From positions 17,818-60,106 of the forward strand of contig NZ_MQTQ01000036.1 in assembly GCF_020532805.1 (NCBI RefSeq): a stretch of 42,289 nt of DNA, read 5' to 3'. The notes beneath the pieces are model-generated. The model saw only the letters and a program-made list of their open reading frames with translations, did no database searches and was not told where the DNA came from. This document shows positions 32,943-40,599 of the stretch, one piece after another; within the stretch, counting starts at the first letter, position 1, and every line of letters starts with the position of its first letter. Position numbers and translations under genes: made by a program. This stretch comes from Arthrobacter sp. SO5 (lineage in GTDB: Bacteria; Actinomycetota; Actinomycetes; Actinomycetales; Micrococcaceae).

Positions 32943-32986
32943 GTCTCGAAATCTCCGCGCCTCAAAACCCTAGCGTTTCGAGACGC
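32943..32986. repeat. Cassette-boundary palindrome, copy 3
   Basis: A half-site GTCTCGAAATCTC (32943-32955) and a core ending CCCTAGCGTTTCGAGAC (32968-32984) are related to the site at 31648-31674; the shared tail reads CCCTAG-GTTTCGAGA and both are followed within 4 bp by TGAAT. It lies 58 bp upstream of the GIY-YIG gene. Confidence 0.6.
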
Positions 32987-32991
32987 TGAAT

Positions 32992-33411
32992 TATTAAGCA
33001 CCCTTGATGACCGCGGCAGTGCTCGATGCCTCGTCACGCTTCAACACGGCGCCGCGTGGGACGCCGAAGAGAACATAGTTGTGGAACGAAATCGGATGGC
33101 GTGTCGCCATTTTTCAAAGAACCGGCCCCGGGCGTTCCACTTCCAAGGTTCTCTCGGGGTCGAGAGGACTCCGGCAAGGAACAGAGCTCGTTTGTGCAGG
33201 TCAGGCGTCGTCGGACGCCCTACTGACGTGGGCCACATGTGTGGTCCTAGTGTTTTCACCTGTTGGAGTGGGGCCGGTTGAGTCGGGCCATCAGCTCGCA
33301 CCGGGGCAGACTCATCGGCCAGTCCTAGACCACGACATCTTGAGCCGCCAAGCGAACTCTGATCTGGATCCTGACGATTCATCATTGGAAGAGCCTCTGT
33401 AGGGTGGTCGT
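32992..33411. other. Non-coding stretch with a tnpC remnant
   Basis: I find no convincing gene here. An open frame on the minus strand (33041-33427) has poor protein character. The only interpretable part is the remnant described at 33247-33300. Confidence 0.4.
33247..33300 (-). pseudogene. 3' remnant of a second Tn554-like tnpC
   Basis: The minus strand reads CELMARLNRPHSNR, against RELMTRLNRPHPDESNH at the end of the intact tnpC (33864-34412). The following bases ending CACTAG also match. About 50 bp are conserved. This indicates that another Tn554-type element once ended here, immediately beside the present one. Confidence 0.6.
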
Positions 33412-33825
33412 ATGGGGAGATTTTCATTGATCAGTGTTTTCGCTTTGGTAGTTGCGGCGTTGGTTTCAGGATGCGGCGAAGCTCGAGGCGCTCCCGACAG
33501 GGAGGAAACTTTCGCTGTCCAAGGAGCAGAATGTACTGCTCAATGGTGGCTTGAACCAATGGTTGACGATGTCCCCAGGGCAGCGTCTGACGCAGCCAGC
33601 CGGGCGCTCACCTCGGCCGAGGTTGAAGCGTCTGAGCTAGAGGAGTGGAAGAGGACCATCACGGAATCTCAGTCCGGCGACCGAGAGATCACCGAGAGCC
33701 GGCTCGAAGGGTTCGCGCACGTTGAGGCAGTTAGGGCTGAAGTCAGATCGGGTCTGGCTGAAGCGGGGTTCCCAGACGCGCCCACCCGCCTCATCGAGGT
33801 CTATTCGGATGTGAAGTGCAGCTGA
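33412..33825 (+). CDS. Small secreted lipoprotein
   Basis: A 137-residue protein with a lipoprotein signal sequence: MGRFSLISVFALVVAALVSGCGEARG, with a VSGC lipobox. The mature part has two more cysteines (AECTAQWW, DVKCS at the end) and a long acidic helix region (EVEASELEEWKRTITESQ). A good RBS (GTAGGGTGG) precedes the ATG. It lies between the tnpC remnant and the intact tnpC and is divergent in direction from the transposition genes, as expected for cargo. Function unknown. Confidence 0.75.
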   Translation: MGRFSLISVFALVVAALVSGCGEARGAPDREETFAVQGAECTAQWWLEPMVDDVPRAASDAASRALTSAEVEASELEEWKRTITESQSGDREITESRLEGFAHVEAVRAEVRSGLAEAGFPDAPTRLIEVYSDVKCS

Positions 33826-33863
33826 TTTGATCGGGCGTTACTCTGGCGCCCGCAGGTGTGGGC

Positions 33864-34412
33864 CTAGTGGTTGCTCTCGTCGGGGTGCGGCCGGTTAAGT
33901 CGGGTCATGAGCTCTCGGTTTGCGGCCCGTGCCGCGTCGAGCTCGTCGTCGCGTTCTGAGAGTTGTCGACGTTGTTCTGCGGTGTGTTGTTCCAGTTCGG
34001 TGACGCGGTGATGCAGACGGTCGACATCGTCGGGGGCCCCGAGGCCGGACTCCCGCCACACCTCTTCACCGAGATGCTCGGACAGACGCTGGCGGACTTG
34101 GGCGTTTTCGCGGGACAGACGGGCGATGCGCTCATGGGCGTTGGCCAGGTCTGTAATGAGGGATGGCCTGCTGACGCTCGGTCCTCCGGTCTTTGCGGTG
34201 GTTGGTTCGGCGGCCTTGAGAAGCACCGCGGCGTGGAGGTCGCTGTGGCGATAGAGAAAGCTGCGGTCCACCCCGGCGCGGCGGGCGATCGAGGAGATGC
34301 TGATTTCGGCGCCCAGATGGACAGCTTGCTCGAGCGCGGCGAGGACACGTTGCCGGCATCGTGTGCTGTGGGCCTGCCGGGCCGCGGCGATGCCGCTGGT
34401 GTTGCTGTTCAC
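33864..34412 (-). CDS. tnpC: Tn554-type transposition accessory protein (TnpC/DUF6262-like)
   Basis: A 182-residue protein. Its N-terminal half has an HTH of TetR-like type (RRVLAALEQAVHLGAEISISSIARRAGVDRSFLYRHSDLH). The second half is a coiled coil (ANAHERIARLSRENAQVRQRLSEHL, then DRLHHRVTELEQHTAEQRRQLSERDDEL). In Tn554 TnpC influences the orientation and efficiency of transposition. The start overlaps the tnpB stop by 4 bp. The C-terminal end is duplicated as a remnant at 33247-33300. Confidence 0.8.
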   Translation of the reverse strand: MNSNTSGIAAARQAHSTRCRQRVLAALEQAVHLGAEISISSIARRAGVDRSFLYRHSDLHAAVLLKAAEPTTAKTGGPSVSRPSLITDLANAHERIARLSRENAQVRQRLSEHLGEEVWRESGLGAPDDVDRLHHRVTELEQHTAEQRRQLSERDDELDAARAANRELMTRLNRPHPDESNH

Positions 34413-36058
34413 AGTTTCTCCATTCCCGCGCTGGGACCGGGCTCGCCCCTGATCGCGGGCATGCCCAGATTGGTCACTTGGCGGGTGCGCCGGACGGCTG
34501 AAATTGCGGCGACGATGTCGGCTTGCTCGGCGGGGGCGAGCTGTTCAAGGTGTTCCCCGACCCGGTGCACGAGTTCTTTCACCCGGCGGATTTCCTCCTC
34601 CGAGGGTAGAGCTTCTGTTCTGGCCCAGTTTTCAAGATCGGTGGTGGCCAGCACGCGTTCGCGGTCACTGAGCAGGTCATGCAGGTATGCCTTCAACTCC
34701 GGCAGATGCGAGGGATCGGTGTGGAAGTGATCGCAGCCGACGCAGCGAAACCGGAATGGACAGGCACCACCCCCTGCCTGGACGTTAGAGGGTTCGTGAC
34801 AGTTGCCGTACGGCACCGATACCTGGCCGAGCGTGTGGCGCGCGTGCTCGTCGTCGAGTAGAGCCTGGGCGTCCCGCCAGAGGTGGTTTCCGTGCCGGTC
34901 GAACCGGTGGTCGGCCAGCCGGTCGACCGCGGCACGGCGGCGTTTCTCGCCGACCTGGTAATAGGCCTGAGTCGAGCTCAATAGCTCGTGGCCCATCAGC
35001 TCGGCGAGTACATCGAGCGCGACGCCGGCGTCTGCATGCCGTTGCGCGTAGGTGTGCCGATAGGAGTAGGGCGTGATCGTGGTCAGATCGTAGCTGCTGC
35101 CGTCGGACCGCCGGAGAGGAGAGGGCAGCGAAGCGAGCCAGCCGCGGTGGGCCCGGCCGATACGATGCCGAGCCAGCGGACGCCGGCCGTCCGGGTCTTC
35201 GTCAGAGGGCAGCAGAACCAGCGACGCCGGGTTGCTGCCGGGGAACCGCTCCCGGATTTCCTGCTGTTGGGCGGTGATCAGGTCGGCGGTCGTGTGGGTG
35301 ATCGGAAGCCGCCGGCCCGGCCTGTTGTTCTTGAGGTCGTCGTAGACCAGGACATAGTTCCCGTCGTGGTCGCGGTCCATGCAGTCCCAGGGCAGGTTCA
35401 GGATCTCCCCGGGCCGGCGGCCTGTGTCGATGAGCAACTCGATCGCAACGGCCAACTCTTTCGGCACGCGGGTGCGCAGCAGCGGCAGGGCATCGCAGAG
35501 CTGGGCGAGGATCTCGGACGGCAGCGACCGGTTGGGAGTTTGCCGGTCTGGGCGCCGGGGAACGTCCTCGCGGCGGAACGCGAAGTCGTCAGGCAGCCCG
35601 CTGAGCGGGTCACCAGCCCGTGTCAGGCCGAGCAGCCGCATCTGACGCAGCGCATGATGAGCCTTTCGACAGCTCAGGGATCGGGACAACGCGGTGATCT
35701 TCCCGCAATCCTCCAGGTAGGCGAGACGTTGCAGAAACAACTCAATGTCGGGGCGCCCGAGGTCACGGATGATCAGGCCGCGGTCGCTTCTATGGGCGCA
35801 CAAGCTTTCTGAGAGCCCCGCCATTGCCGCCACGTGGGCCCTCAGCACCGTGGTGGCGCCCTCGCCCCGACGACGTATCAGGTCGTGGATCGCCCACCGT
35901 TTCGCACCCTCGCGTAACCAGGGTTGGCTGATCGCCGTGAAGTCCAACCGCCCGCTGTGGCCAAACAGGGACATCGCCCAGATGTCTTTGGCCCGTTCTG
36001 CTTCCAGCTGGTGCTCGTGCGTCGACGTGACCAGAGCACGGGCTGTCATCGCGGTCAC
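34409..36058 (-). CDS. tnpB: Tn554-type tyrosine recombinase TnpB
   Basis: A 549-residue tyrosine recombinase. The catalytic domain contains the first Arg in LLIDTGRRPGEILNLPWDCMD, the second-box Arg as TPYSYRHTYAQRHADAGV (a YxxRH variant of HxxR), and LMGHELLSSTQAYYQ with the nucleophile Tyr. A Cys/His cluster follows near the C-terminus (CHEPSNVQAGGGACPFRFRC then VGCDHFH), as in TnpB proteins. The N-terminal 150 residues form the DNA-binding part. It starts 4 bp after the tnpA stop. It is required together with TnpA for transposition in Tn554. Confidence 0.88.
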   Translation of the reverse strand: MTAMTARALVTSTHEHQLEAERAKDIWAMSLFGHSGRLDFTAISQPWLREGAKRWAIHDLIRRRGEGATTVLRAHVAAMAGLSESLCAHRSDRGLIIRDLGRPDIELFLQRLAYLEDCGKITALSRSLSCRKAHHALRQMRLLGLTRAGDPLSGLPDDFAFRREDVPRRPDRQTPNRSLPSEILAQLCDALPLLRTRVPKELAVAIELLIDTGRRPGEILNLPWDCMDRDHDGNYVLVYDDLKNNRPGRRLPITHTTADLITAQQQEIRERFPGSNPASLVLLPSDEDPDGRRPLARHRIGRAHRGWLASLPSPLRRSDGSSYDLTTITPYSYRHTYAQRHADAGVALDVLAELMGHELLSSTQAYYQVGEKRRRAAVDRLADHRFDRHGNHLWRDAQALLDDEHARHTLGQVSVPYGNCHEPSNVQAGGGACPFRFRCVGCDHFHTDPSHLPELKAYLHDLLSDRERVLATTDLENWARTEALPSEEEIRRVKELVHRVGEHLEQLAPAEQADIVAAISAVRRTRQVTNLGMPAIRGEPGPSAGMEKL

Positions 36059-36062
36059 CTCG

Positions 36063-37214
36063 TCACGTTCCCGGTGACGTGGCGGCCAGGGCTACCCGCT
36101 CCACCGCTGCGCGCAACCGCTCCGGTGCCGGGTGGAGATACACCTGGCTCGAGCTGATCGAGGCATGGCCGAGGAGCTCCTGGACCTCGTCGATGCTCCC
36201 GCCGGCGTCCAGGACGTTACTGGCAAATCCATGACGCAGCGCATGCGGGTGCACGGCCGGATCCAGACCCGCACGGCGGGAGGCCGCGGCCAGCAATTCG
36301 TTTACCGCAGCCGGAGTCATCGGCGCGCCCATGGGTGCCCGGAACAGGTTCACGAACACGAAATCGCTCTCACCCGCCGCGGGATTCATGACTCTCTCGG
36401 TGAAGTACTGGTCGTGGGCATGCACGACCAGTGAATCCACGGGGACGATGCGGGAGTGCCGCGCTTTTGCCCACGCGCCGTTGGTATTCTGCCTCCGCAC
36501 CACATGCAGGTGAGATCCAGGGAAGCCACAGCCCAAGGACGATGAGTCGACCAGGAAATGGACGTCCTCACGCCGCAGCCCCACCAGCTCGCCGCGACGC
36601 AACCCCGCCCGCGCGAGCAGCATCACCAGCAGCCGGTCACGGGCCGAGAGGCATGCCCTCAGCAGTGCGAGGACGTCTTCATCGCTGGCCCGGTCCGGCC
36701 GTTGCCTGATAGCCGGAACCCGGTGCCGGGCCTTCATCCGCAGCCTCCAGGCGCCGTCCTCACCGCGCGCCTCAGCCGGCAGATCCTGGCTATTGGCAAG
36801 CTCGTAAAGATGACCAAGCACTCCTCTCGGAGCCTCGCCGTGATCCACCGCAAAGGTCAGGAAGCCCCGCACCCCTGCGAGCACGCAGTTAATCCGCCGC
36901 GGTCCTCGGACCGCAGCCTCGACCGGACCGCCGGGCGTTGTCCCCGGCTGTGACGGGGAGTGGCGGAGCCACAATACGAACGCCGGCATCTTCCCCGCAG
37001 CCGCACGCCAATCCTGCCCGGTGGCCGCGCACCACGACAGATACAGTGCGACCGCGCCCGCGTAGGTCTTAGTCGTCGACTCGGCAGCGTCACGCCCGAA
37101 CCGTAAGTACCGCAGGTATGCATCCGCCACAGACATGACCAGCAGGTCCTCGCCGATCACTGTCCAGTAGCGCATTCCAGAAGGCATCTGGACTGGAAAA
37201 GTTCGCATAGTCAT
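36063..37214 (-). CDS. tnpA: Tn554-type tyrosine recombinase TnpA
   Basis: A 383-residue integrase. The N-terminal core-binding region (SVADAYLRYLRFGRDAAESTTKTYAGAVALYLSW) precedes the catalytic domain with ARAGLRRGELVGLRREDV (Arg I), HPHALRHGFASNVLDAGG (HxxR) and LLGHASISSSQVYLH (His/Trp position and Tyr nucleophile). It is first in the tnpABC operon. The start at 37214 gives MTMRTFPVQMPSGMRYW. It recombines the element ends with the attachment site. Confidence 0.9.
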   Translation of the reverse strand: MTMRTFPVQMPSGMRYWTVIGEDLLVMSVADAYLRYLRFGRDAAESTTKTYAGAVALYLSWCAATGQDWRAAAGKMPAFVLWLRHSPSQPGTTPGGPVEAAVRGPRRINCVLAGVRGFLTFAVDHGEAPRGVLGHLYELANSQDLPAEARGEDGAWRLRMKARHRVPAIRQRPDRASDEDVLALLRACLSARDRLLVMLLARAGLRRGELVGLRREDVHFLVDSSSLGCGFPGSHLHVVRRQNTNGAWAKARHSRIVPVDSLVVHAHDQYFTERVMNPAAGESDFVFVNLFRAPMGAPMTPAAVNELLAAASRRAGLDPAVHPHALRHGFASNVLDAGGSIDEVQELLGHASISSSQVYLHPAPERLRAAVERVALAATSPGT

Positions 37215-37474
37215 CTCCTATGCCAATCATGGCCGCCATGACGAAGAACACCTGACCGACACACGGAGAGAACCCGTCGTCCACCAAGCAAGCGACCCAG
37301 CCTGTGCCACAGTCCACGACAGGCGATCGGACCCCCATAGAACCAAGGAAGTGGGACCCGCAAGAAGCCAGTGGCGCGGGAGTGACTGTTCGTTCGGGAT
37401 GGCGGTTTAATCGCAACTCAAAATGGCGGTTCTGCGGCGCCAGCCGGTTGGTATGGAATGTGTTTCGAGTTCAC

Positions 37475-37792
37475 CACGGTTCGCTCGAAGAACCGCGACA
37501 TGGTCGCGTTCGAGGGAACCTGGCCGAACACGCCGGGTGAGGCACGCTGGATGTCCAGATCCGAGACGTGTTCCCCGCCCGCGGCCAGCATCGCCGCCAG
37601 CGACCCGAGCAGCCGTCCGAGACGATGCGTCGCTCCGGCGGGAACGCACTGGCCCAGCCGATCCTCGCACGACGCCCCGAATCCCGCAGCGTCCATGAAG
37701 CCGGTCAGTACAGCCACGGCGGCGTGGGGAACGAGCGACCGGCCGGTAAAAACGATCGGAACCAATGGGAAAAGACAGGCCAGCTTCTGCAT
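37475..37792 (-). pseudogene. Truncated IS1380-type transposase, N-terminal part
   Basis: The frame from MQKLACLFPLVPIVFTGRSLVPHAAVAVL through GFMDAAGFGASCEDRLG, LGRLLGSLAAMLAAGGEHVSDLDIQRASPGVFG and SNATMSRFFERTV matches the N-terminal third of IS1380-family transposases. Homology stops at about 37475, and the last 18 codons of the frame are foreign. Everything from the DDE core onward is missing, so the Tn554-type element or an associated deletion has removed it. The outer end of the element probably survives at 37898-37918. Confidence 0.7.
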
Positions 37793-37897
37793 CGAAAGGG
37801 CGCTCCTTCGCCAGACAAAATATAGGTCTCGACAACGAATATTTTCCCAGTTCAGGGCACCCTTTCCCTGCTTAAACAAGCGCCATCAACAATCACG

Positions 37898-37918
37898 CCA
37901 TGAAACCCCCAGGCTAGG
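37898..37918 (-). repeat. Probable IS1380-type terminal repeat
   Basis: Read on the minus strand from 37918, CCTAGCCTGGGGGTTTCATG lies about 105 bp upstream of the transposase start, where the terminal inverted repeat is expected. The other end has been lost, so it cannot be matched to a partner here. Confidence 0.45.
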
Positions 37919-38192
37919 TAAGAGTGGTTGCGTCGGGAAAGCTCCTGCTCGGTAAGCTTCAGGTTCTCGGCTCCAAACCCCCGCGCCCAGGTTGAGCAAG
38001 CGCTTTTTTCGCATGGAATGCTAATTGATCAATCTATTCTGAGAAGGCCATCCTTGCATAGTAACGGGCGCAATCCTAAGGTTCTCCGCAGGTTTTCTCC
38101 ATCCGTTAGATTTCTAGTCTGAAACGCTTGCTTCCCGACGACCGCACCGCTAGCCTCGGAGCAATATTGGACTTGCAAAGGGGGAGCACGTC

Positions 38193-38687
38193 ATGAAAAG
38201 TATGCTGAAAATGGCTGTGGCGGGAGTTATTGTTACGGGCGCTGCAGTAGCAGTCACAGCTTTGGTTCCGTCTCCAGAAGACAATTCCCTGGATGCCTCA
38301 CGGATCATACCGTCACTTTCCAACCCGCAGCAGGCCGCGGATAAAGTACCGGCGGCAGTGATGACCGTGCTTGACCCAACGTTGAAACTCGACCCTTCGC
38401 AGACACGCCTGCTTGGAAAAGTCGATACCGTCACGTACTACGGCGTCGCAGCGGGCGACAAGATCTGCATGGTTCCTGTCGATGCCACCGGAAAAGACAA
38501 CGGGTTCATCGGTTGCACGCTGCTGAAAAGCTTCGAATCCGGCGGTTTGAAGTTCGAAAACGCGGAGCGGACGGAAGCGGCCTGGTTAATAGCTCCCGCA
38601 GCGGCAGCGAAGAGCATGGGGTCCGTCAAGAGTGAAGCAGGCTGGAGCCAACAAGCACCAAACTTCCTGGTACGGAACAGCAAGTAA
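38193..38687 (+). CDS. Membrane-anchored protein, inverted duplicate A
   Basis: A 164-residue protein with a good RBS (AAGGGGGAG) before the ATG. An N-terminal membrane helix (MLKMAVAGVIVTGAAVAVTALV) is followed by an external domain: SPEDNSLDASRIIPSLSNP, LLGKVDTVTYYGVAAGDKICMVPVD, and GFIGCTLLKSFESGGLKFENAERTEAAWLIAP. Two cysteines (KICM, GCTL) could form a disulfide. From residue 27 it is nearly identical to the protein at 39206-39817, which has a longer N-terminus. It lacks a sigma factor of its own and is followed by the small secreted protein. Function unknown. Confidence 0.8.
   Translation: MKSMLKMAVAGVIVTGAAVAVTALVPSPEDNSLDASRIIPSLSNPQQAADKVPAAVMTVLDPTLKLDPSQTRLLGKVDTVTYYGVAAGDKICMVPVDATGKDNGFIGCTLLKSFESGGLKFENAERTEAAWLIAPAAAAKSMGSVKSEAGWSQQAPNFLVRNSK
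38266..38687 (+). repeat. Large inverted repeat, arm A
   Basis: About 423 bp are repeated in inverted orientation at 39206-39628, with about 17 differences by hand count (about 96% identity) and one perfect block of more than 200 bp. The arms are separated by about 520 bp holding the secreted-protein gene and a terminator. Confidence 0.9.
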
Positions 38688-38726
38688 TTCCTTTGACCAT
38701 CTTTGAAAGGAACAAGTGAGAGCTCG

Positions 38727-39101
38727 TTGAATAATTTGCGAAATACAGTCGGCATTGGTGCAGCCGCATTGGCACTTCTCCTCACTCTTCAGGCATCGCC
38801 CGCCAATGCCTATGCAAACGGAACTTGGAGCGCACAACCATATGGATGCAATCCTGGAACTTTCTACGGCTCAAGCTGGTTCGATGCTTCTTATGCCAAG
38901 GCGTACACTACCGAATCCAACAATTTCTGCTGGATTGGAAATGTTAAGGTGGCAACTGCCATTCATGACGAGTGGAGCAGCGTCCGAGGCCCTTACGTCG
39001 TTGCTTCCAACTGGGCCTATTCTTCCTACCCTGCCTATGTCAACGATTACAGGTGGGGTGGATTCCATTCTTGGGGTGACAGCGGCGGACGCCGCACTTG
39101 A
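38727..39101 (+). CDS. Small secreted protein with signal peptide
   Basis: A protein of about 124 residues starting at TTG 38727 (GAGAG lies 4 bp upstream), with the signal peptide NTVGIGAAALALLLTLQASPANA and a likely ANA-YA cleavage site. The mature part of about 96 residues is rich in Trp, Tyr, Ser and Asn (YGSSWFDASYAKAYTTESNN, WAYSSYPAYVNDYRWGGF) with two cysteines (YGCNPG, NFCWIG). It resembles small exported bacteriocin-like or toxin-like proteins in general make-up, but I do not recognise a family. It lies between the two inverted copies of the membrane-anchored gene and is followed by a strong terminator. Confidence 0.7.
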   Translation: MNNLRNTVGIGAAALALLLTLQASPANAYANGTWSAQPYGCNPGTFYGSSWFDASYAKAYTTESNNFCWIGNVKVATAIHDEWSSVRGPYVVASNWAYSSYPAYVNDYRWGGFHSWGDSGGRRT

Positions 39102-39124
39102 GTCTTAGTATTAGATCGCGCAAT

Positions 39125-39155
39125 GGCCCGGCTGGGCGATCCAGTCGGGCCTTTT
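39125..39155 (+). terminator. Intrinsic terminator
   Basis: An 11-bp stem with one mismatch, GGCCCGGCTGG / CCAGTCGGGCC, loop GCGAT, followed by TTTTGCGTT. It ends the + strand transcript of the secreted protein, 24 bp after its stop codon, before the convergent gene. Confidence 0.85.
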
Positions 39156-39205
39156 GCGTTGTATCTACAGACGCAGCTGGCGATAGGCGATGGGCTGGTC
39201 CAGAT

Positions 39206-39628
39206 TTACTTGTTGTTGCGGACCAGGAAGTTTGGGGCCTGTTGGCTCCAGCCTGCTTCACTCTTGACGGACCCCAGGGCCTTCGCTGCCGCTGCGGGAG
39301 CTATCAACCAGGCCGCTTCCGTCCGCTCCGCGTTTTCGAACTTCAAACCGCCGGATTCGAAGCTTTTCAGCAGCGTGCAACCGATGAACCCGTTGTCTTT
39401 TCCGGTGGCATCGACAGGAACCATGCAGATCTTGTCGCCCGCTGCGACGCCGTAGTACGTGACGGTATCGACTTTTCCAAGCAGGCGTGTCTGCGAAGGG
39501 TCGAGTTTCAGGCCCGGGTCAAGCATGGTCATCACTGCCGCCGGTACTTTATCCGCGGCCTGCTGCGGGTTGGAAAGTGACGGTATGATCCGTGAGGCGT
39601 CCAGGGAATTGTCTTCTGGAGACGGAGC
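39206..39628 (-). repeat. Large inverted repeat, arm B
   Basis: The partner of 38266-38687. Differences cluster near the LDPT/LDPG codons and in the last 70 bp, while the centre is identical. That is compatible with recent duplication or gene conversion. Confidence 0.9.
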
Positions 39629-39817
39629 CGTGGCAATAACCGCTGCTGCAGCGCCTGTAACCACGGCTCCGGAAATCACAATCTTGAGTCCAAGGCGCAT
39701 CGATGCGACCCTGTGCATGATCGTGGGCTGAGATTCTGTGCTCGTAGCAGTCGCCATGCTAACGAGTTGCCTCCGTAGAGCCACTCTCCGGTCTACCTGA
39801 AACGCGGGCTTATTCAT
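39206..39817 (-). CDS. Membrane-anchored protein, inverted duplicate B (sigma partner)
   Basis: A 203-residue protein whose ATG (39817) overlaps the stop of the ECF sigma gene in an ATGA junction and has a GGAGG six bases upstream. The first 55 residues are cytoplasmic and not shared with the other copy (FQVDRRVALRRQLVSMATATS, IMHRVASMRLGLK). A membrane helix (IVISGAVVTGAAAAVIATA) and an external domain nearly identical to copy A follow. The position suggests it is the sigma factor's regulatory partner, like CU044-type proteins. Copy A, which lacks the N-terminal extension, may be a decoy or competitor (inference). Confidence 0.8.
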   Translation of the reverse strand: MNKPAFQVDRRVALRRQLVSMATATSTESQPTIMHRVASMRLGLKIVISGAVVTGAAAAVIATAPSPEDNSLDASRIIPSLSNPQQAADKVPAAVMTMLDPGLKLDPSQTRLLGKVDTVTYYGVAAGDKICMVPVDATGKDNGFIGCTLLKSFESGGLKFENAERTEAAWLIAPAAAAKALGSVKSEAGWSQQAPNFLVRNNK

Positions 39818-40425
39818 TGCGTCCTCCATCCATGCATTACCTGATTCCCAGGTGCATGCTCTCGTGAAACTTCGCTGAACAGGATTCCGAGCCGGGATTT
39901 TGCGCGATGGAGTCGTGACTTAACGGTCCCATCGGCTATGCCAAGGGTGGTTCCTGCCACTTTGGTGCTCAAACCCTCAATGACACAGAGAGTGAGTATG
40001 TCGCGGTCCAGCGGTCTCAGCTGAGCGAAGGCTCTTCTGATAACGGAGGATTCGCTCATGCGTTGGGCTGCGTCTACGACGTCCTCTGCTACGTCTGGGG
40101 CGGCTTCTGGTGATGGGAGCTGGCTCAAAAAGTGCCTATACCGCTGCTGTTGACGGGAGTGATTGCGAATCGTGTTGTTCGTGGTAACTAGCAACCAAGG
40201 CAATACCGAGTCATTGACGATCCGAACACGTATGCGGCAACGCCAGGCCTCATAGAAAACCACGGCCGTCACATCATCAGCTTGATGAGGCACACCCAGC
40301 ACCCTTAGCGCGTGGCTCAATACCCGGCCATGATGTCGGTCGAAAACCGCACCGAATGCGTCACCGTCCCCGCTGACTACGCGGCACCATAAGACCCCGT
40401 CTGAAATATCCGACTCTTCGCCCAT
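39814..40425 (-). CDS. ECF-type RNA polymerase sigma factor
   Basis: A 203-residue sigma factor. Region 2 includes FGAVFDRHHGRVLSHALRVLGVPHQADDVTAVVFYEAWRCR, and LPWLLVTTNNTIRNHSRQQ closes it. Region 4 reads FAQLRPLDRDILTLCVIEGLSTKVAGTTLGIADGTVKSRLHRAKSRL, a good HTH. It differs in detail from the ECF factor at 23497-24063 and is paired with a different partner. The upstream minus-strand sequence contains GGAACC about 40 bp before the start, a possible ECF-type -35 element for self-activation. Confidence 0.92.
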   Translation of the reverse strand: MGEESDISDGVLWCRVVSGDGDAFGAVFDRHHGRVLSHALRVLGVPHQADDVTAVVFYEAWRCRIRVRIVNDSVLPWLLVTTNNTIRNHSRQQQRYRHFLSQLPSPEAAPDVAEDVVDAAQRMSESSVIRRAFAQLRPLDRDILTLCVIEGLSTKVAGTTLGIADGTVKSRLHRAKSRLGILFSEVSREHAPGNQVMHGWRTQ

Positions 40426-40599
40426 ACCTAATAATGTCCGGTCAGCTCAAGTGGTTCCATATTTGGCTCTGCCTAATCTGATGCTAGGAACTACTTACCT
40501 AAGCCGCTGCCAATCCTTCATGCTCTTCGCCCTGAAAGAGCGGGACTGTCTGAATTGCGCACGTCAAGTTTCTGAGACAGTTTCGTCGTTGTATTTCGG

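Larger units (their letters stand above)
33830..37475 (-). mobile_element. Tn554-type transposition module
   Basis: Two tyrosine recombinases and a small HTH/coiled-coil protein in the order tnpA-tnpB-tnpC, tightly spaced, as in Tn554-family elements. These insert site-specifically without inverted repeats or target duplication. In Tn554 cargo lies beyond tnpC, which would place the lipoprotein gene and perhaps the cassettes to the left inside the element. The right edge is placed at about 37440-37475, where IS1380 homology stops. The left end is not determined. Confidence 0.7.

Noticed and set aside
28696..32986. Boundary palindromes as a CRISPR array
   Set aside because: Only three degenerate copies, kilobases apart, with genes between them and no cas genes.
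33026..33402. Several overlapping small frames between the GIY-YIG gene and the lipoprotein gene
   Set aside because: None has a start signal or protein-like composition; the stretch contains a tnpC remnant instead.
34988..35812. + strand frame of 274 aa antisense to tnpB
   Set aside because: The tnpB frame carries the catalytic motifs of tyrosine recombinases; this frame has none.
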